Source of the DNA: CAZBYL01 sp964496275
GTDB lineage: Bacteria > Synergistota > Synergistia > Synergistales > Synergistaceae
Direction: 5' to 3'
Length of the DNA: 33,042 nucleotides
Assembly: GCA_964496275.1 (NCBI GenBank)
Contig: CAZBYL010000025.1
Location: 1 to 33,042 of the forward strand
Shown: piece by piece, positions 23,524 through 32,219 of the stretch
Numbering within the stretch: position 1 is the first letter of the stretch
Layout of the letters: each line of letters starts with the position of its first letter
The notes under the pieces: model-generated
What the model was told of the DNA's origin: nothing
What the model saw: the letters and a program-made list of their open reading frames with translations, nothing else
Databases searched by the model: none
Program-made: the position numbers and the translations under genes

Positions 23524-24939
23524 TTAGTATCCTTCGGGGATATTTCTTGCGAATTCTTTTGCCTCTGTCTCAAATAGGTTCAGCTTCACCGATGCGTCTT
23601 CTATCTGGCGTCTTACCTGCGCGGGGGCTGTGCCTCCGAAGGTGTTTCTGCGTTCCATGGATTTTCTTGGACTGAGCAGAGGTATCAGGTCTTCTTTTAT
23701 TTCCGGTATGTTTATCTGCCACTCTTCCAGCGAGAGGGAAGTCATAGGTTTTTTATTCTCTATACAGTAGCGCACTATGTGTCCCACTTTTTCATGCGCG
23801 TTTCTAAAGGGGACTCCCTGTAATACCAAGTATTCGGCCACGTCTGTGGCGAGTATGAGCCCGTCCGCAAAGCCTCTGTTTGCCGCGGCTTCGTCTACCT
23901 GCACTTCTTTAATCAGGGCCGGCAGCACCGAGAATATCCCGTGCAGGCAGTCAAGAGTCCTGAAGAGCGAGCGTTTGTCGTCCTGCAAATCTCTGTTGTA
24001 GGTGAGAGGGATTCCCTTTGTCATTGTGAGCAGGTCCATGAGAGCGCCGTTCATCTGCCCCGCTTTGCCGCGCAGTATTTCAAGGACGTCCGGATTTTTC
24101 TTTTGCGGCATTATGCTGGAGCCGGTGCAGAAGGCGTCCGGAAGTTTTATCCATCCGAATTCTGTAGTGAAGTATATTATGAGGTCTTCGCACAGGCGGC
24201 TGACATGTCCTCCGAATACTGCGGCGAAGTAAAGTATGTCCATGAAGTGGTCTCTGTGCGCGACGGTGTCCATGCTGTTTGCCGTCATTTTGGAGAATCC
24301 GAGGTCATTGCATGTAAATTCCCTGTCGAGCGGCAGTGTGGAGCCGGCCAGAGCGCCGCAGCCGAGAGGGCATTCGTCCACGGCGTCGTATGCGTCAAAG
24401 AGTCTTTTTGCGTCGCGCAGGAAGGCCTGTGTGTGCGCCATCCAGAACTGTCCCATCGATATCGGCTGAGCCTGCTGTAAGTGGGTGTAGCCGGGAACGA
24501 CTATGTCCGCGTGCTCTTCCGCTTTTGCCGTCATGACGGATATGAGCTCGTGAAGTCCGTGCCATACTTCAAGGAGTTCTTTTCGCAGGTAGAGTCTGAC
24601 AGTTGTGTTGACTTGGTCGTTTCTGCTGCGTCCCATGTGGAGTTTAGCGCCTGTCGCGCCGCATTTTTCTATGAGCCGGGATTCGATATTCATGTGTACG
24701 TCTTCCAAAGAGAGTTTCGGAACGAAGGCTCCGCTTTTTATCTCTTCCGATATTTCACGAAGATTTTTTTCTATAATTTCGGCCTCTTCGCATGAGAGCA
24801 GGTTTGTGTCTGCGAGCATGCGAACGTGGGCGATACTGCCTCGTATATCAGCCATAGCCATGCGCCAGTCCAGGTCGAGCGACTGAGTAAAGTTGACTAC
24901 GGCTTCATTTGTATCTTGTGAGAAACGGCCTTTCCACAT
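23524..24939 (-). CDS. argH: Argininosuccinate lyase
   Basis: Last step of arginine synthesis: splits argininosuccinate into arginine and fumarate. 471 residues, normal for the family. Conserved blocks are complete: M-W-K-G-R-F at the start, E-D-V-H-M-N-I-E (80-87), GRSRNDQV, G-Y-T-H-L-Q with the catalytic His153, and the superfamily signature G-S-S-I-M-P-Q-K-K-N-P-D at 273-284 containing the catalytic Ser. AAGGAAGG precedes ATG 24939. It is the last gene of a minus-strand operon, 17 bases after the YprB-like gene. No argG is in the window, so arginine synthesis genes are scattered, or the enzyme serves another pathway. Confidence 0.97.
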   Translation of the reverse strand: MWKGRFSQDTNEAVVNFTQSLDLDWRMAMADIRGSIAHVRMLADTNLLSCEEAEIIEKNLREISEEIKSGAFVPKLSLEDVHMNIESRLIEKCGATGAKLHMGRSRNDQVNTTVRLYLRKELLEVWHGLHELISVMTAKAEEHADIVVPGYTHLQQAQPISMGQFWMAHTQAFLRDAKRLFDAYDAVDECPLGCGALAGSTLPLDREFTCNDLGFSKMTANSMDTVAHRDHFMDILYFAAVFGGHVSRLCEDLIIYFTTEFGWIKLPDAFCTGSSIMPQKKNPDVLEILRGKAGQMNGALMDLLTMTKGIPLTYNRDLQDDKRSLFRTLDCLHGIFSVLPALIKEVQVDEAAANRGFADGLILATDVAEYLVLQGVPFRNAHEKVGHIVRYCIENKKPMTSLSLEEWQINIPEIKEDLIPLLSPRKSMERRNTFGGTAPAQVRRQIEDASVKLNLFETEAKEFARNIPEGY

Positions 24940-24956
24940 AAAAATTACCTTCCTTT

Positions 24957-26180
24957 TCAGTTATTTTTTTCTTCCTTCTCAAGTTTACGTTTTAGTCTTC
25001 TTATCCTATGGAGCAGATTCTGCCGTTCGAGCCCCCACTCAAAATCCCTCATGGCTTTGTGTCCCTCAAGCCAGTTCAGGGCTTTTTCCGTATGTTCCAG
25101 AGCCGATGCGTAATCCTTCAGCTTATGTTCCTCTATCTTAGCAAGATTTTCAAGATTTTTCACAGGGTAGTCCGTTTCACACGCGGCTTTCTCAAACAGC
25201 TCTTTTGCCGTTTCAAATTCTCCGCCGCGCCTTGCGTTTTCTGCAAGCCTTGCGTTTGCTGTGTGAGCGTGTGTTTGAAAGCCGAGCGCCCGTGTCCATG
25301 CTGCCACGGCTCTGTCTGTATCACCGCTGATGTTCCACAAATCTCCGCATCTTACCATATCTTCACCGCACTGTCCCTTCATGTCAACCAGATCCGATAT
25401 TCTGTTTTGCAGTGCAGCGAGAGAGATTATGTCAAGAGTGTTGTGGTAGAAGATACTTCTTAGCGGAGCCGCGTCATCGGTCTGCAAAAATTCTGTGTAG
25501 ACTGCGGGAATCTCGCTTCCGGGGATATCCTCGCCGCTCCTTCTCACTCCGAGAATACGCGGTTCTATTTCTCCGAGCGAGCATGAGGGCACTCTTCCCT
25601 TATAAAAGTGTCTCGTAAGTTTCAGCAAATCCATGTGAGGTGCGCAGTGCCAGGATGGTTTTGCCTTTGCGAGAGTGTATCTTGTGCGAAGCAGCGGCAG
25701 GTCGAAAGTTTGTCCGTTATACGTAACAAGCCCGCAGCCGCCGGGGAGTTCGTCCTCAAGCGCCGCGAGCCAATTACGCTCAAAGCCCGGCCCTGCCAGG
25801 AAGAGCTGCACAACGCGGAACGAGTCGGGATCGCAGAAACCGAGCCCGACGAGAAACGCGTATGTCCCAGTCCCGCGGGAGAGTCCCGTCGTCTCTAAAT
25901 CCAGATATACGAAGGGCGAATACGCTCCCCACTGTCTCAGTGTGCCGGAACTTTTTGCAGGGTTTTCAAGTTCACGGCTGCCGTACTTTCGCCCGTATGG
26001 AACAGCCCTCTCCATTCTGTATACTCCGCGTGACACCCAGTCTCCCTGCGGAAGTCCGCTTATTTTAAGTTCTTTCGGCAAGTTCTCGGCTATACCAGTC
26101 ACTTTGCCCGAAACGTTTTCCGGAAGAAGTCCCGTGAGACGGCCGAAACGTTCAGGTGTGTACTTTTCAGGTCTAGGCAT
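24957..26180 (-). CDS. YprB-like ribonuclease H-fold exonuclease with TPR-like C-terminus
   Basis: 407 residues. The centre is a DEDDh exonuclease of the YprB/RNase_H_2 type: D94-x-E96 in V-Y-L-D-L-E-T-T-G-L-S, Asp160 in T-Y-N-G-Q-T-F-D-L-P-L, and His246/Asp250 in Y-H-N-T-L-D-I. The C-terminal 130 residues are helical with tetratricopeptide-like spacing (AVAAWTRAL, AKELFEKAA, ALEHTEKAL) and end in a very basic helix. Presumed to trim nucleic acid; the substrate is not known for the family. Its ATG overlaps the end of the metallophosphoesterase gene by eight bases (GGTGA upstream), and argH follows after 17 bases. Confidence 0.85.
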   Translation of the reverse strand: MPRPEKYTPERFGRLTGLLPENVSGKVTGIAENLPKELKISGLPQGDWVSRGVYRMERAVPYGRKYGSRELENPAKSSGTLRQWGAYSPFVYLDLETTGLSRGTGTYAFLVGLGFCDPDSFRVVQLFLAGPGFERNWLAALEDELPGGCGLVTYNGQTFDLPLLRTRYTLAKAKPSWHCAPHMDLLKLTRHFYKGRVPSCSLGEIEPRILGVRRSGEDIPGSEIPAVYTEFLQTDDAAPLRSIFYHNTLDIISLAALQNRISDLVDMKGQCGEDMVRCGDLWNISGDTDRAVAAWTRALGFQTHAHTANARLAENARRGGEFETAKELFEKAACETDYPVKNLENLAKIEEHKLKDYASALEHTEKALNWLEGHKAMRDFEWGLERQNLLHRIRRLKRKLEKEEKNN

Positions 26181-27318
26181 CTTTTTTCACCAAGTCTATC
26201 ACCACAATTTCCGGCGGCGCCAAAAGCCTTACAGGCGGGCCTACGAATCCGGCTCCGTTGCTGACGTACAAGTATCCGCCGCACTTGAGTTTTTTCAGCC
26301 CTCTGTCGTGACCGGCAATAATGTGGCGTGAATTTAAGTACGGAAAGAGCTGCCCGCCGTGAGTGTGTCCCGAAAGCTGCAGGTCAAAATGCCCCTCTGT
26401 GCCTGTTTCCACTATCGGTCTGTGACGCAGGAGCAGCAGAAACTTTTCCTTTTGCTCTCTTTCAAAAGAGAGAACCAAGAGTTCCGAGGAAGTGAGCCCC
26501 CAAGCCTTTTTGTTCATGTGATCTCTGTCGTCCGCTCCGACAATCAATATCCCGCCCGCTTCCGCGCCCTCCGAACGGAGCACCTTCATGCCTGCGGATT
26601 CCATGAATCTTTCGGCGGCGCCGATGTCGTCATAGTAGTCATGATTTCCCGTAACGGCAAATAGTCCGTAGCGCGGTTTAATGCGCCGCAGGAGCTCCAG
26701 CTCTTCTTCTCTTCCTTCAAGTTTTCCGTCCGCAAGGTCGCCTGTCACCACGACAATATCCGCATTTGCGGCGAGTGTTTTTTCTACTATCTGGCGCAGC
26801 AGAGGGATTCCGACCCATGGACCGAGATGAAGATCCGTAAGCTGGACAATGCGCAGGCGGTCTACTCCGTTCGGAAGCTTGTCCGTAGCCACGGAAACAG
26901 AGGTCGTCTGCACTGTGCTTGCCTCCTTAACGCCGAAGAGCACCACTGCGGCGCTTATGCAAAAAGCTGCGGCAAGCTGAAATACGGTTGGGATATTCAG
27001 GGACAGCAGCGCAAAAAGCGCGTCCGACAGTGCAAGGAGAATAAAGGCAATGACGACGAAGAGGAGCCACACTCCGCCTATTCTGTCCGTCCATTTTCTT
27101 TGCATTCCCGAATTTATTTTGTCGGTCTTGCGAGTAAGAAAAAGAAGCTCCATCATGGCGAAGCTGAAACCCAACCAAAGGGAGCTTATCCAGCCCGGGC
27201 CTGTGACGCTGCGTATTTTCAGGTATATGAAAAAGTGAACGGCGACAGAAATACCGCCGCAAATCACCCAAAAGGCAGTGCGGTCGGAGAATCTTTTTTT
27301 GTATGCGGTATCGGTCAT
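26173..27318 (-). CDS. Membrane-anchored metallophosphoesterase
   Basis: 381 residues. Four hydrophobic segments in the first 130 residues are followed by a calcineurin-like phosphoesterase domain of the YaeI/LpxH-related type. Its di-metal motifs are complete: D162-L-H164, G-D194-L-A-D, G-N225-H226-D227-Y, R-H299-R-P and G-H318-T-H320-G-G. The catalytic domain would sit close to the membrane. Lipid-phosphate substrates are typical for related enzymes, and the neighbouring cardiolipin synthase gene 15 bases upstream fits a role in phospholipid or lipid A turnover, but this is inference. It overlaps the next gene by eight bases. Confidence 0.88.
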   Translation of the reverse strand: MTDTAYKKRFSDRTAFWVICGGISVAVHFFIYLKIRSVTGPGWISSLWLGFSFAMMELLFLTRKTDKINSGMQRKWTDRIGGVWLLFVVIAFILLALSDALFALLSLNIPTVFQLAAAFCISAAVVLFGVKEASTVQTTSVSVATDKLPNGVDRLRIVQLTDLHLGPWVGIPLLRQIVEKTLAANADIVVVTGDLADGKLEGREEELELLRRIKPRYGLFAVTGNHDYYDDIGAAERFMESAGMKVLRSEGAEAGGILIVGADDRDHMNKKAWGLTSSELLVLSFEREQKEKFLLLLRHRPIVETGTEGHFDLQLSGHTHGGQLFPYLNSRHIIAGHDRGLKKLKCGGYLYVSNGAGFVGPPVRLLAPPEIVVIDLVKKDA

Positions 27319-27333
27319 ATTTTTTCTTCCAAT

Positions 27334-28914
27334 CTAAATTTGGGCGGAATACAATCTTCCGAAAGATTCCAAAATTTTCTGCCATAAGGGGCGTCTCTGC
27401 CACTCATCGAGCTTGACCTCGCAGGAATCTGCGATATCCGTCTCAAACTGCCGCGCGAATTTTTCCGTTGTAGCTGCGTCATAAATAAAAAGCTGGTTTT
27501 CAAAATTTATCTCCAAACTTCGCACGTCAAGGTTGCAAGTCCCCACGGAACAGATGTCGTCATCCGCGAGCGCCGTCTTTGCATGCACGAACCCCTTTTT
27601 GTACATAAAAACCCTCACTCCCGCGCGGAGCAGAGGCTCTATGTTGCCGCGGCTTCCCCAGAATACAAGAAAATGGTCCCTTGATGAAGGCATAATGAGT
27701 CTCACGTCAACGCCCGACATAGACGCGGTTATAAGGGCGTTCATAATATTCGCGCCGGGAACCACGTATGGGGAAGTTATCCAAACACGCTCCTTCGCCC
27801 TTGATATCATCCCGTAATAGCCCTGCGCAATCGCATGCCACGCTGTATCAATGCCGCTTGCCACCACCTGCATCGGGAGTTTGGGCAGTGACGAAAAATC
27901 CGGCTTCTCGACATTGCCGCAGTCATGGCACGAAATATCCGCACATATATCTTTGGGGCTTTCGCCGGTTCTCATGCACCAATCATGCAGAAAAATTTTA
28001 TGCAGATCCGCCACGGCTCCGCCCTTTACTCTGACATGAGTATCGCGCCAATGCCCCAAGTGCCCCCTGCCTAAGTATTCATCCCCGATATTCAATCCGC
28101 CGGTGAATGCGACCCTGTCATCTATCACAACAATCTTTCTGTGATTTCTGTAATTCATCTGTCTGCGGAAAAGAGGGAGGGCGACGGGCATGAAGGCGTG
28201 ACATTCCGCTCCGAGCTCCAGCAGTTCCTTAAAATAACTCATTTTCAGACTCCAGCTTCCTACTGCGTCATACAGCACTCTGATCTTCACGCCGCGGCGC
28301 GCCGCATCAGTCAAAAGGTCGCGAATCTCGCGCCCGATTTCGTCGTCCTTGATAATAAAATACTGAATATGTATATAGTGCTCGGCAAGGCGAAGCTCTT
28401 CTTTCAGAGCGCCGAATGTCTCGTCTCCGTCTACAAGAATGTCCAGCTTATTGTGAGCCGTAAGGTCAGCCCCGCTTGAAGAGTGCAGCATTCTGCCAAT
28501 GAGAAAGCGTTTATCATAGGTGAAGGGAGTGCGGTCTATCTTACCCTTCTCGAGTCTGAATAGCTTTCTCTTACGGAAACCCGACATGTCGGGCCCTATC
28601 ACCATATAGAGAATAACGCCGAACACAGGGAGAAATACGAGTGTTATAAGCCACAGAATGGTTCTGTCCGGGTTCTGGCTTTCCATGAAAATAATGGCTC
28701 CCACAATGCAGGCATAAGCTATGGTAAGATGCCACGCGTAGCTCTTTGCCGTGTAAATCAGCCCTGTTATGACAGAAACCACATGAGGGTGAAGGGAGAA
28801 ACCCTCCTTTGACTTTACGATACACTCATTTATAAAGCCCATGATGGTGGGCGAGAGCCCTGCGATGAAAGCGACAACTATGAGCAGCAAGAAAATCTTT
28901 GCGGTTCTCCACAT
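27334..28914 (-). CDS. cls: Cardiolipin synthase (phospholipase D family)
   Basis: 526 residues. It joins two phosphatidylglycerols to make cardiolipin, at the inner membrane. There is one N-terminal hydrophobic segment, a 30-residue linker, then two more membrane segments (60-77, 87-105). Two PLD HKD motifs follow: His258-Lys260-Asp265 (N-H-R-K-I-V-V-I-D-D) and the one beginning at His444 (F-V-H-A-K-T-A-L-A-D-D). The extra N-terminal segment ahead of the usual two is a minor peculiarity. ATG 28914 is preferred, with AAGGGGG upstream; the earlier ATG at 28941 sits within a perfect TATAAT (28944-28939), probably the -10 box. It heads the operon cls - phosphoesterase - YprB-like - argH. Confidence 0.92.
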   Translation of the reverse strand: MWRTAKIFLLLIVVAFIAGLSPTIMGFINECIVKSKEGFSLHPHVVSVITGLIYTAKSYAWHLTIAYACIVGAIIFMESQNPDRTILWLITLVFLPVFGVILYMVIGPDMSGFRKRKLFRLEKGKIDRTPFTYDKRFLIGRMLHSSSGADLTAHNKLDILVDGDETFGALKEELRLAEHYIHIQYFIIKDDEIGREIRDLLTDAARRGVKIRVLYDAVGSWSLKMSYFKELLELGAECHAFMPVALPLFRRQMNYRNHRKIVVIDDRVAFTGGLNIGDEYLGRGHLGHWRDTHVRVKGGAVADLHKIFLHDWCMRTGESPKDICADISCHDCGNVEKPDFSSLPKLPMQVVASGIDTAWHAIAQGYYGMISRAKERVWITSPYVVPGANIMNALITASMSGVDVRLIMPSSRDHFLVFWGSRGNIEPLLRAGVRVFMYKKGFVHAKTALADDDICSVGTCNLDVRSLEINFENQLFIYDAATTEKFARQFETDIADSCEVKLDEWQRRPLWQKILESFGRLYSAQI

Positions 28915-28993
28915 AAACTCAGCCCCCTTAACCCTTCTCATTATAAACGGTGAAGAAAAAAAATAAAGCGAAAGAGTGCATGATGTTTTACCT

Positions 28994-29041
28994 TTGACAC
29001 TTATATCGGCCGCTTTTTATATTCCTCTGTTCTGATATAAT
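28994..29041 (+). promoter_or_regulatory. Promoter region of the patatin gene (two candidates)
   Basis: Candidate one: TTGACA (28994-28999), 18-base spacer, TATATT (29018-29023). Candidate two: an extended -10, TGA followed by TATAAT (29036-29041), without a clear -35. Both would give a leader of 50-75 bases before ATG 29102. Tandem promoters are possible. Confidence 0.55.
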
Positions 29042-29101
29042 TGTACTGTATATATCGGGGTATTTCCGCCGCCCTATTTTGTTTGAACCGGAGGACGCAA
29101 A

Positions 29102-31261
29102 ATGCGCAGAGGATTTAAGCTTATTGTCATCATTCTTGTTTTTGTTATATCTGCCCTAACTGTATCCGAATCCTACGCGGCTGCCTCTGATAAGCGTCAT
29201 GACCTTTGGGGCTTTCCGCATAAGGATGGGATAGTGCTTGTGCTGTCCGGGGGCGGAACAAAGGGACTTGCTCACATCGGAGTATTTGAAGTTTTGGAAA
29301 AAGAGAACGTGCCCATAGCAGCCATTGTCGGTACAAGTATGGGCGCGATTATGGGCGGACTCTACGCTTCAGGCTGGACAGCGCAGGAGATGAGGGAGAT
29401 TCTTTCAAAAGTTGACCTGATGGAAATTTTGTCTGACAGGTCTGGGACGGTACTTGTGGATACAGGCTACAACAGAGCCCCGTCCAGCGGAACATCAATG
29501 TTTTATCTGCAAATGGATAAGGATAAAAACATGCGAAGCAAAATAGGTGTTCTGAATGCAAAGGACTTATATGCCTTTCTGAGCGAACTTACTGCAAAAA
29601 CCACCGTAACCGATTTCGATTATCTCCCTATCCCTTTTGCAGCGATGGCTACCGATATTGAGACAGGCGAGTCTGTTGCTATGAGAGACGGAAACTTCGC
29701 TTCCGCGCTTCGTGCGTCAATGTCCATCCCCGGCATATTTGAACCATGGGAAAGAGACGGGCGGCTGCTTGTCGACGGCGGACTTAAGGCCAATCTGCCC
29801 GTCATAGCCGCAAAAAAAATGTTCCCCGGCCACCCTGTCGTGGCAGTGAACTTGTCTCCGAAACACCTTAAGCGTTCGCGCAAAGAGCTTCGTTCACTTA
29901 TAGAGATTGCGTCTCAAACATTGGACATCCTTATGGCGGAGCAGGTCAAGATAAACCTCGCGGAGGCGGATCTTGAGATTGCGCCCAATGTGTCAAGCTT
30001 CGGCGTACTGGCGTCGGATGGCTATGAAAAAATCATAGATCGCGGTGTTGTAGCGGCTCTTGAAAAAAAAGAAGAGCTGAATGCACTGCTCGGCACATAT
30101 AAAGCAGCTCATTCCGATGCTGTTCATGCGGAGGTAGACCCGCCCAAAATACCCGTCGTAACGGCGGTTCGCTTCGAGGGAGTCCCGGAGGGAATGGCTC
30201 AGCATTTGCATGAGCAATACCAAGACTGGGTCGGACAGCCACTTGATATGAAGAAGGTATCAGATACATTGAAGCTTCTTTCCGCGCGCGAAGAATTTAC
30301 CGCTGTGCAGGGGCGTACTCCAAAAGTCGGCAAGAATTCCGTCGAAGTTGTATTCTCAATAGCGCGTCCGCCAAAGTATGAATTTAATTTGGACGGCTAC
30401 GTTGGCAATCTGCACCCGGACAGTTGGCTCTCCCTCTCCGCTCAGGTTCGCGATATACTCAAAGACGGAGATGTCGGGTCTTTGGAATACCGCATGGGAA
30501 GTCACTGGGGTGTTATGGGCAGATACTTTACCCCCGTCAGCAACAGCGAAAGCCAGTTCGGGCTTGTCCTTGCCGCCAGAGAAGAGGGATATGAACCTGC
30601 AAATGCGGACTCAATGACATACGAGAGATACACAGCAAGGCTCGCATGGTACAAATCTATAAATCACAAGCTGCGTTTCGGTATCGGCTATGCGATGGAG
30701 CGCGTGAGTGATGGGGATACGGAGACGGGACCGTATTTTAACTTGAGCTTGAACACTCTGGACGATCCGATTCTGCCCACAAAGGGAATTTCTCTTATCT
30801 CCAATGTGTGGGTTCCTATCGGAGAAACCGCTGTCTCAAAGACCGTGTTCCAAACGCACCTTCCCGTGTGGAGAAAGCTGAGAGTCATCTTCTCGGGCGG
30901 ACTCAAAACCGGCGATGCTTCGACCCCCGGATATGAAGCTCTTCTCGGCAGCAACGAGGAACTGTACAGCCTGGCGCAGCATCCGCTATTGGGCGACCAG
31001 GTGTTTTGGGTGCACCTGGGAGCCGCAAAGACGGTTATGAAATCATGGTGGGGCGGAATTAACGTAGAGCTGTTCGGAAACTACGGAGAAGCCCTCACGG
31101 ACTGGAGCCGCAATTCGAGCTGGTGGGAGACGGGCATCGCCCTCTCGATACCGACGAATAACTTTGCGGGAAGATTCACAATCGTCTACGACCAAGACCA
31201 AGAGTTCACCTTCGGCTACTCGTTCGGACTGCCGCGCTGGTGGAACGGTCCTTTGCCGTAA
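29102..31261 (+). CDS. Patatin-like phospholipase fused to an outer-membrane barrel (type Vd autotransporter, PlpD-like)
   Basis: 719 residues. A Sec signal peptide (1-26) leads a patatin lipase domain: oxyanion motif S-G-G-G-T-K-G at 49-55, nucleophile Ser79 in G-T-S-M-G, and catalytic Asp225 in V-D-G-G. Residues about 345-430 look like a single POTRA domain (VVTAVRFEGV, then DTLKLLSAREEF). The remaining 285 residues alternate like an outer-membrane beta-barrel and end in aromatic strands (FTFGYSFGLPRWW). This is the layout of PlpD-type Vd autotransporters, which display or release a phospholipase. GGAGG lies seven bases before ATG 29102. It is divergent from cls. It is the best evidence in the window for an outer membrane. 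Confidence 0.92.
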   Translation: MRRGFKLIVIILVFVISALTVSESYAAASDKRHDLWGFPHKDGIVLVLSGGGTKGLAHIGVFEVLEKENVPIAAIVGTSMGAIMGGLYASGWTAQEMREILSKVDLMEILSDRSGTVLVDTGYNRAPSSGTSMFYLQMDKDKNMRSKIGVLNAKDLYAFLSELTAKTTVTDFDYLPIPFAAMATDIETGESVAMRDGNFASALRASMSIPGIFEPWERDGRLLVDGGLKANLPVIAAKKMFPGHPVVAVNLSPKHLKRSRKELRSLIEIASQTLDILMAEQVKINLAEADLEIAPNVSSFGVLASDGYEKIIDRGVVAALEKKEELNALLGTYKAAHSDAVHAEVDPPKIPVVTAVRFEGVPEGMAQHLHEQYQDWVGQPLDMKKVSDTLKLLSAREEFTAVQGRTPKVGKNSVEVVFSIARPPKYEFNLDGYVGNLHPDSWLSLSAQVRDILKDGDVGSLEYRMGSHWGVMGRYFTPVSNSESQFGLVLAAREEGYEPANADSMTYERYTARLAWYKSINHKLRFGIGYAMERVSDGDTETGPYFNLSLNTLDDPILPTKGISLISNVWVPIGETAVSKTVFQTHLPVWRKLRVIFSGGLKTGDASTPGYEALLGSNEELYSLAQHPLLGDQVFWVHLGAAKTVMKSWWGGINVELFGNYGEALTDWSRNSSWWETGIALSIPTNNFAGRFTIVYDQDQEFTFGYSFGLPRWWNGPLP

Positions 31262-31379
31262 AACGTAAAATGCGTGGGTTCGCCAAAACTCCGTTACACT
31301 ACAGTCCTCTGTAGATTATTGTCAGTGTTTTTATCTTAACAGTTCACAGTTATGTGTAAATGTGTCTCTGGAAAGAAGT

Positions 31380-31420
31380 AAAATACACACACTACCTGCA
31401 CTACTGTAGGTAGTGTGTGT
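31380..31420 (-). terminator. Long perfect hairpin, probable terminator of the small-ORF cluster
   Basis: A 13-bp perfect stem ACACACACTACCT / AGGTAGTGTGTGT (31385-31397 and 31408-31420) with a 10-base loop. On the minus strand it is followed by ATTTTACTTCTTT, a loose T-rich tail, seven bases after the 58-residue ORF stop. On the plus strand it has no T tract. A weaker 6-bp hairpin (CTACAG/CTGTAG, 31299-31314) lies between it and the patatin stop. Confidence 0.55.
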
Positions 31421-31426
31421 GGTATG

Positions 31427-31603
31427 CTAATTCTGTCGACAGGATTCCTCCTTAGCTAGGTTTTGTTTATAGAGGTCAAATTCTTTTTGCCCTTTTTTGG
31501 TTTCACTTTCAAGTCTGGAATCTCCGCTTAACACATATCTATTGATTTTAAAACGTGCAAATGTTGACATGTTTTGAAAGTCTTGCCTGTTTTCCTGTCT
31601 CAT
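31427..31603 (-). CDS. Small ORF, paralogue of the neighbouring 69-residue ORF
   Basis: 58 codons starting at ATG 31603. The residues are hydrophilic and Lys/Gln/Glu-rich with no signal or membrane segment. Its end, K-E-F-D-L-Y-K-Q-N-L-A-K-E-E, matches K-E-F-G-L-Y-K-Q-S-L-A-Q-Q-E at the end of the ORF just upstream; the DNA behind it is a 29-base repeat with four differences. GGAGAG lies about eleven bases before the start. A hairpin terminator follows. No known family. The conserved tail in both copies suggests a real small protein family rather than noise, but it is not proven to be expressed. Confidence 0.55.
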   Translation of the reverse strand: MRQENRQDFQNMSTFARFKINRYVLSGDSRLESETKKGQKEFDLYKQNLAKEESCRQN

Positions 31604-31682
31604 TTAGCTTCACACTCTCCATTGTTTAGTTAAGTTGGTCTGCCTCTTGTTGGGCTAGGCTTTGTTTATAGAGACCAAACTC
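31455..31682. repeat. 29-bp imperfect direct repeat pair
   Basis: Positions 31455-31483 and 31654-31682 are direct repeats differing at four of 29 positions, 199 bases apart. Each encodes, on the minus strand, the shared tail E-F-x-L-Y-K-Q-x-L-A of the two small ORFs, so the pair reflects a tandem gene duplication. Confidence 0.75.
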
Positions 31683-31835
31683 TTTGATTTGTTGTTTTGT
31701 GTCTGTGCGTTTGCGTGTTTTTACCATGCCTAGCCTGTAGGCTGTAAGGTATTGAATGGTTTCAGGATATGTTGTTCTGCATTCATCGTATCTTTCCTTT
31801 TTTGGAGCTGTTGCTGCTTTTTTTCGTTTGCTCAT
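31626..31835 (-). CDS. Small hydrophilic protein of unknown function
   Basis: 69 residues, strongly basic at the start (MSKRKKAATAPKKERYDE) and predicted mainly helical; no signal peptide or membrane segment. The last 14 residues repeat in the downstream 58-residue ORF. AAAGGACAGGATATC before ATG 31835 offers a ribosome site. It lies in an A-rich-coding patch unlike the backbone genes to the left. The neighbours are fragments of insertion elements, so the cluster may be the residue of a mobile element. No function can be given. Confidence 0.6.
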   Translation of the reverse strand: MSKRKKAATAPKKERYDECRTTYPETIQYLTAYRLGMVKTRKRTDTKQQIKEFGLYKQSLAQQEADQLN

Positions 31836-31859
31836 GATATCCTGTCCTTTCTTCTGCTT

Positions 31860-32018
31860 TTAGCTTGTACCGTAGGTGTAGAAGCGGCTATGCAAATTAG
31901 TAGTGTTTTTGTTGTGGCTGCTGCTTAGAGTTCCGGATATTTGGTTTTTGTTTGTTCTTCTGCTTCTGCTTTGTTGTGTCCTATGATGGATTTGACGGTT
32001 TTTTTGTTCGTTCATCAT
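31860..32018 (-). pseudogene. Decayed small ORF (probable)
   Basis: An open frame of 52 codons from ATG 32018 has an odd Ser/Asn/Thr/Arg/His composition. The +1 frame reads more naturally (K-K-T-V-K-S-I-I-G-H-N-K-A-E-A-E-E-Q) but meets a TAA after Y-P-E-L and then continues with a hydrophobic stretch (L-L-I-C-I-A-A-S-T). The leader (AAGCAGAAGAA before ATG) repeats the one before the 69-residue ORF. A frameshifted, decayed member of the same row of small genes is the simplest reading. Confidence 0.35.
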
Positions 32019-32036
32019 GTTTGTGTATTCTTCTGC

Positions 32037-32192
32037 TTAAATTTGCGCTGTAAGTGCTTGTATAAAGTGTGCTCCGCTGTATAAGTTAATTGCGATTGTA
32101 GCACGAAGTAGGCAGTAACGGGAATATTGTTCTGGTGTAAGTTTTTGTTCCGCCTAAGTGTCTTTGCTGTTAGCAGATTGAGTATTCCGCAT
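32037..32192 (-). pseudogene. Small ORF interrupted by an in-frame TAG
   Basis: From ATG 32192 the frame reads M-R-N-T-Q-S-A-N-S-K-D-T, then TAG (32156-32154), then A-E-Q-K-L-T-P-E-Q-Y-S-R-Y-C-L-L-R-A-T-I and on to a TAA at 32037. The part after the TAG has protein-like composition with an amphipathic helical look. Either the gene is broken, or the TAG is read through. The start is 28 bases from the IS21-type element. No family recognised. Confidence 0.4.
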
Positions 32193-32219
32193 CTACAAGC
32201 GCACCTAAAATCATCCGCA

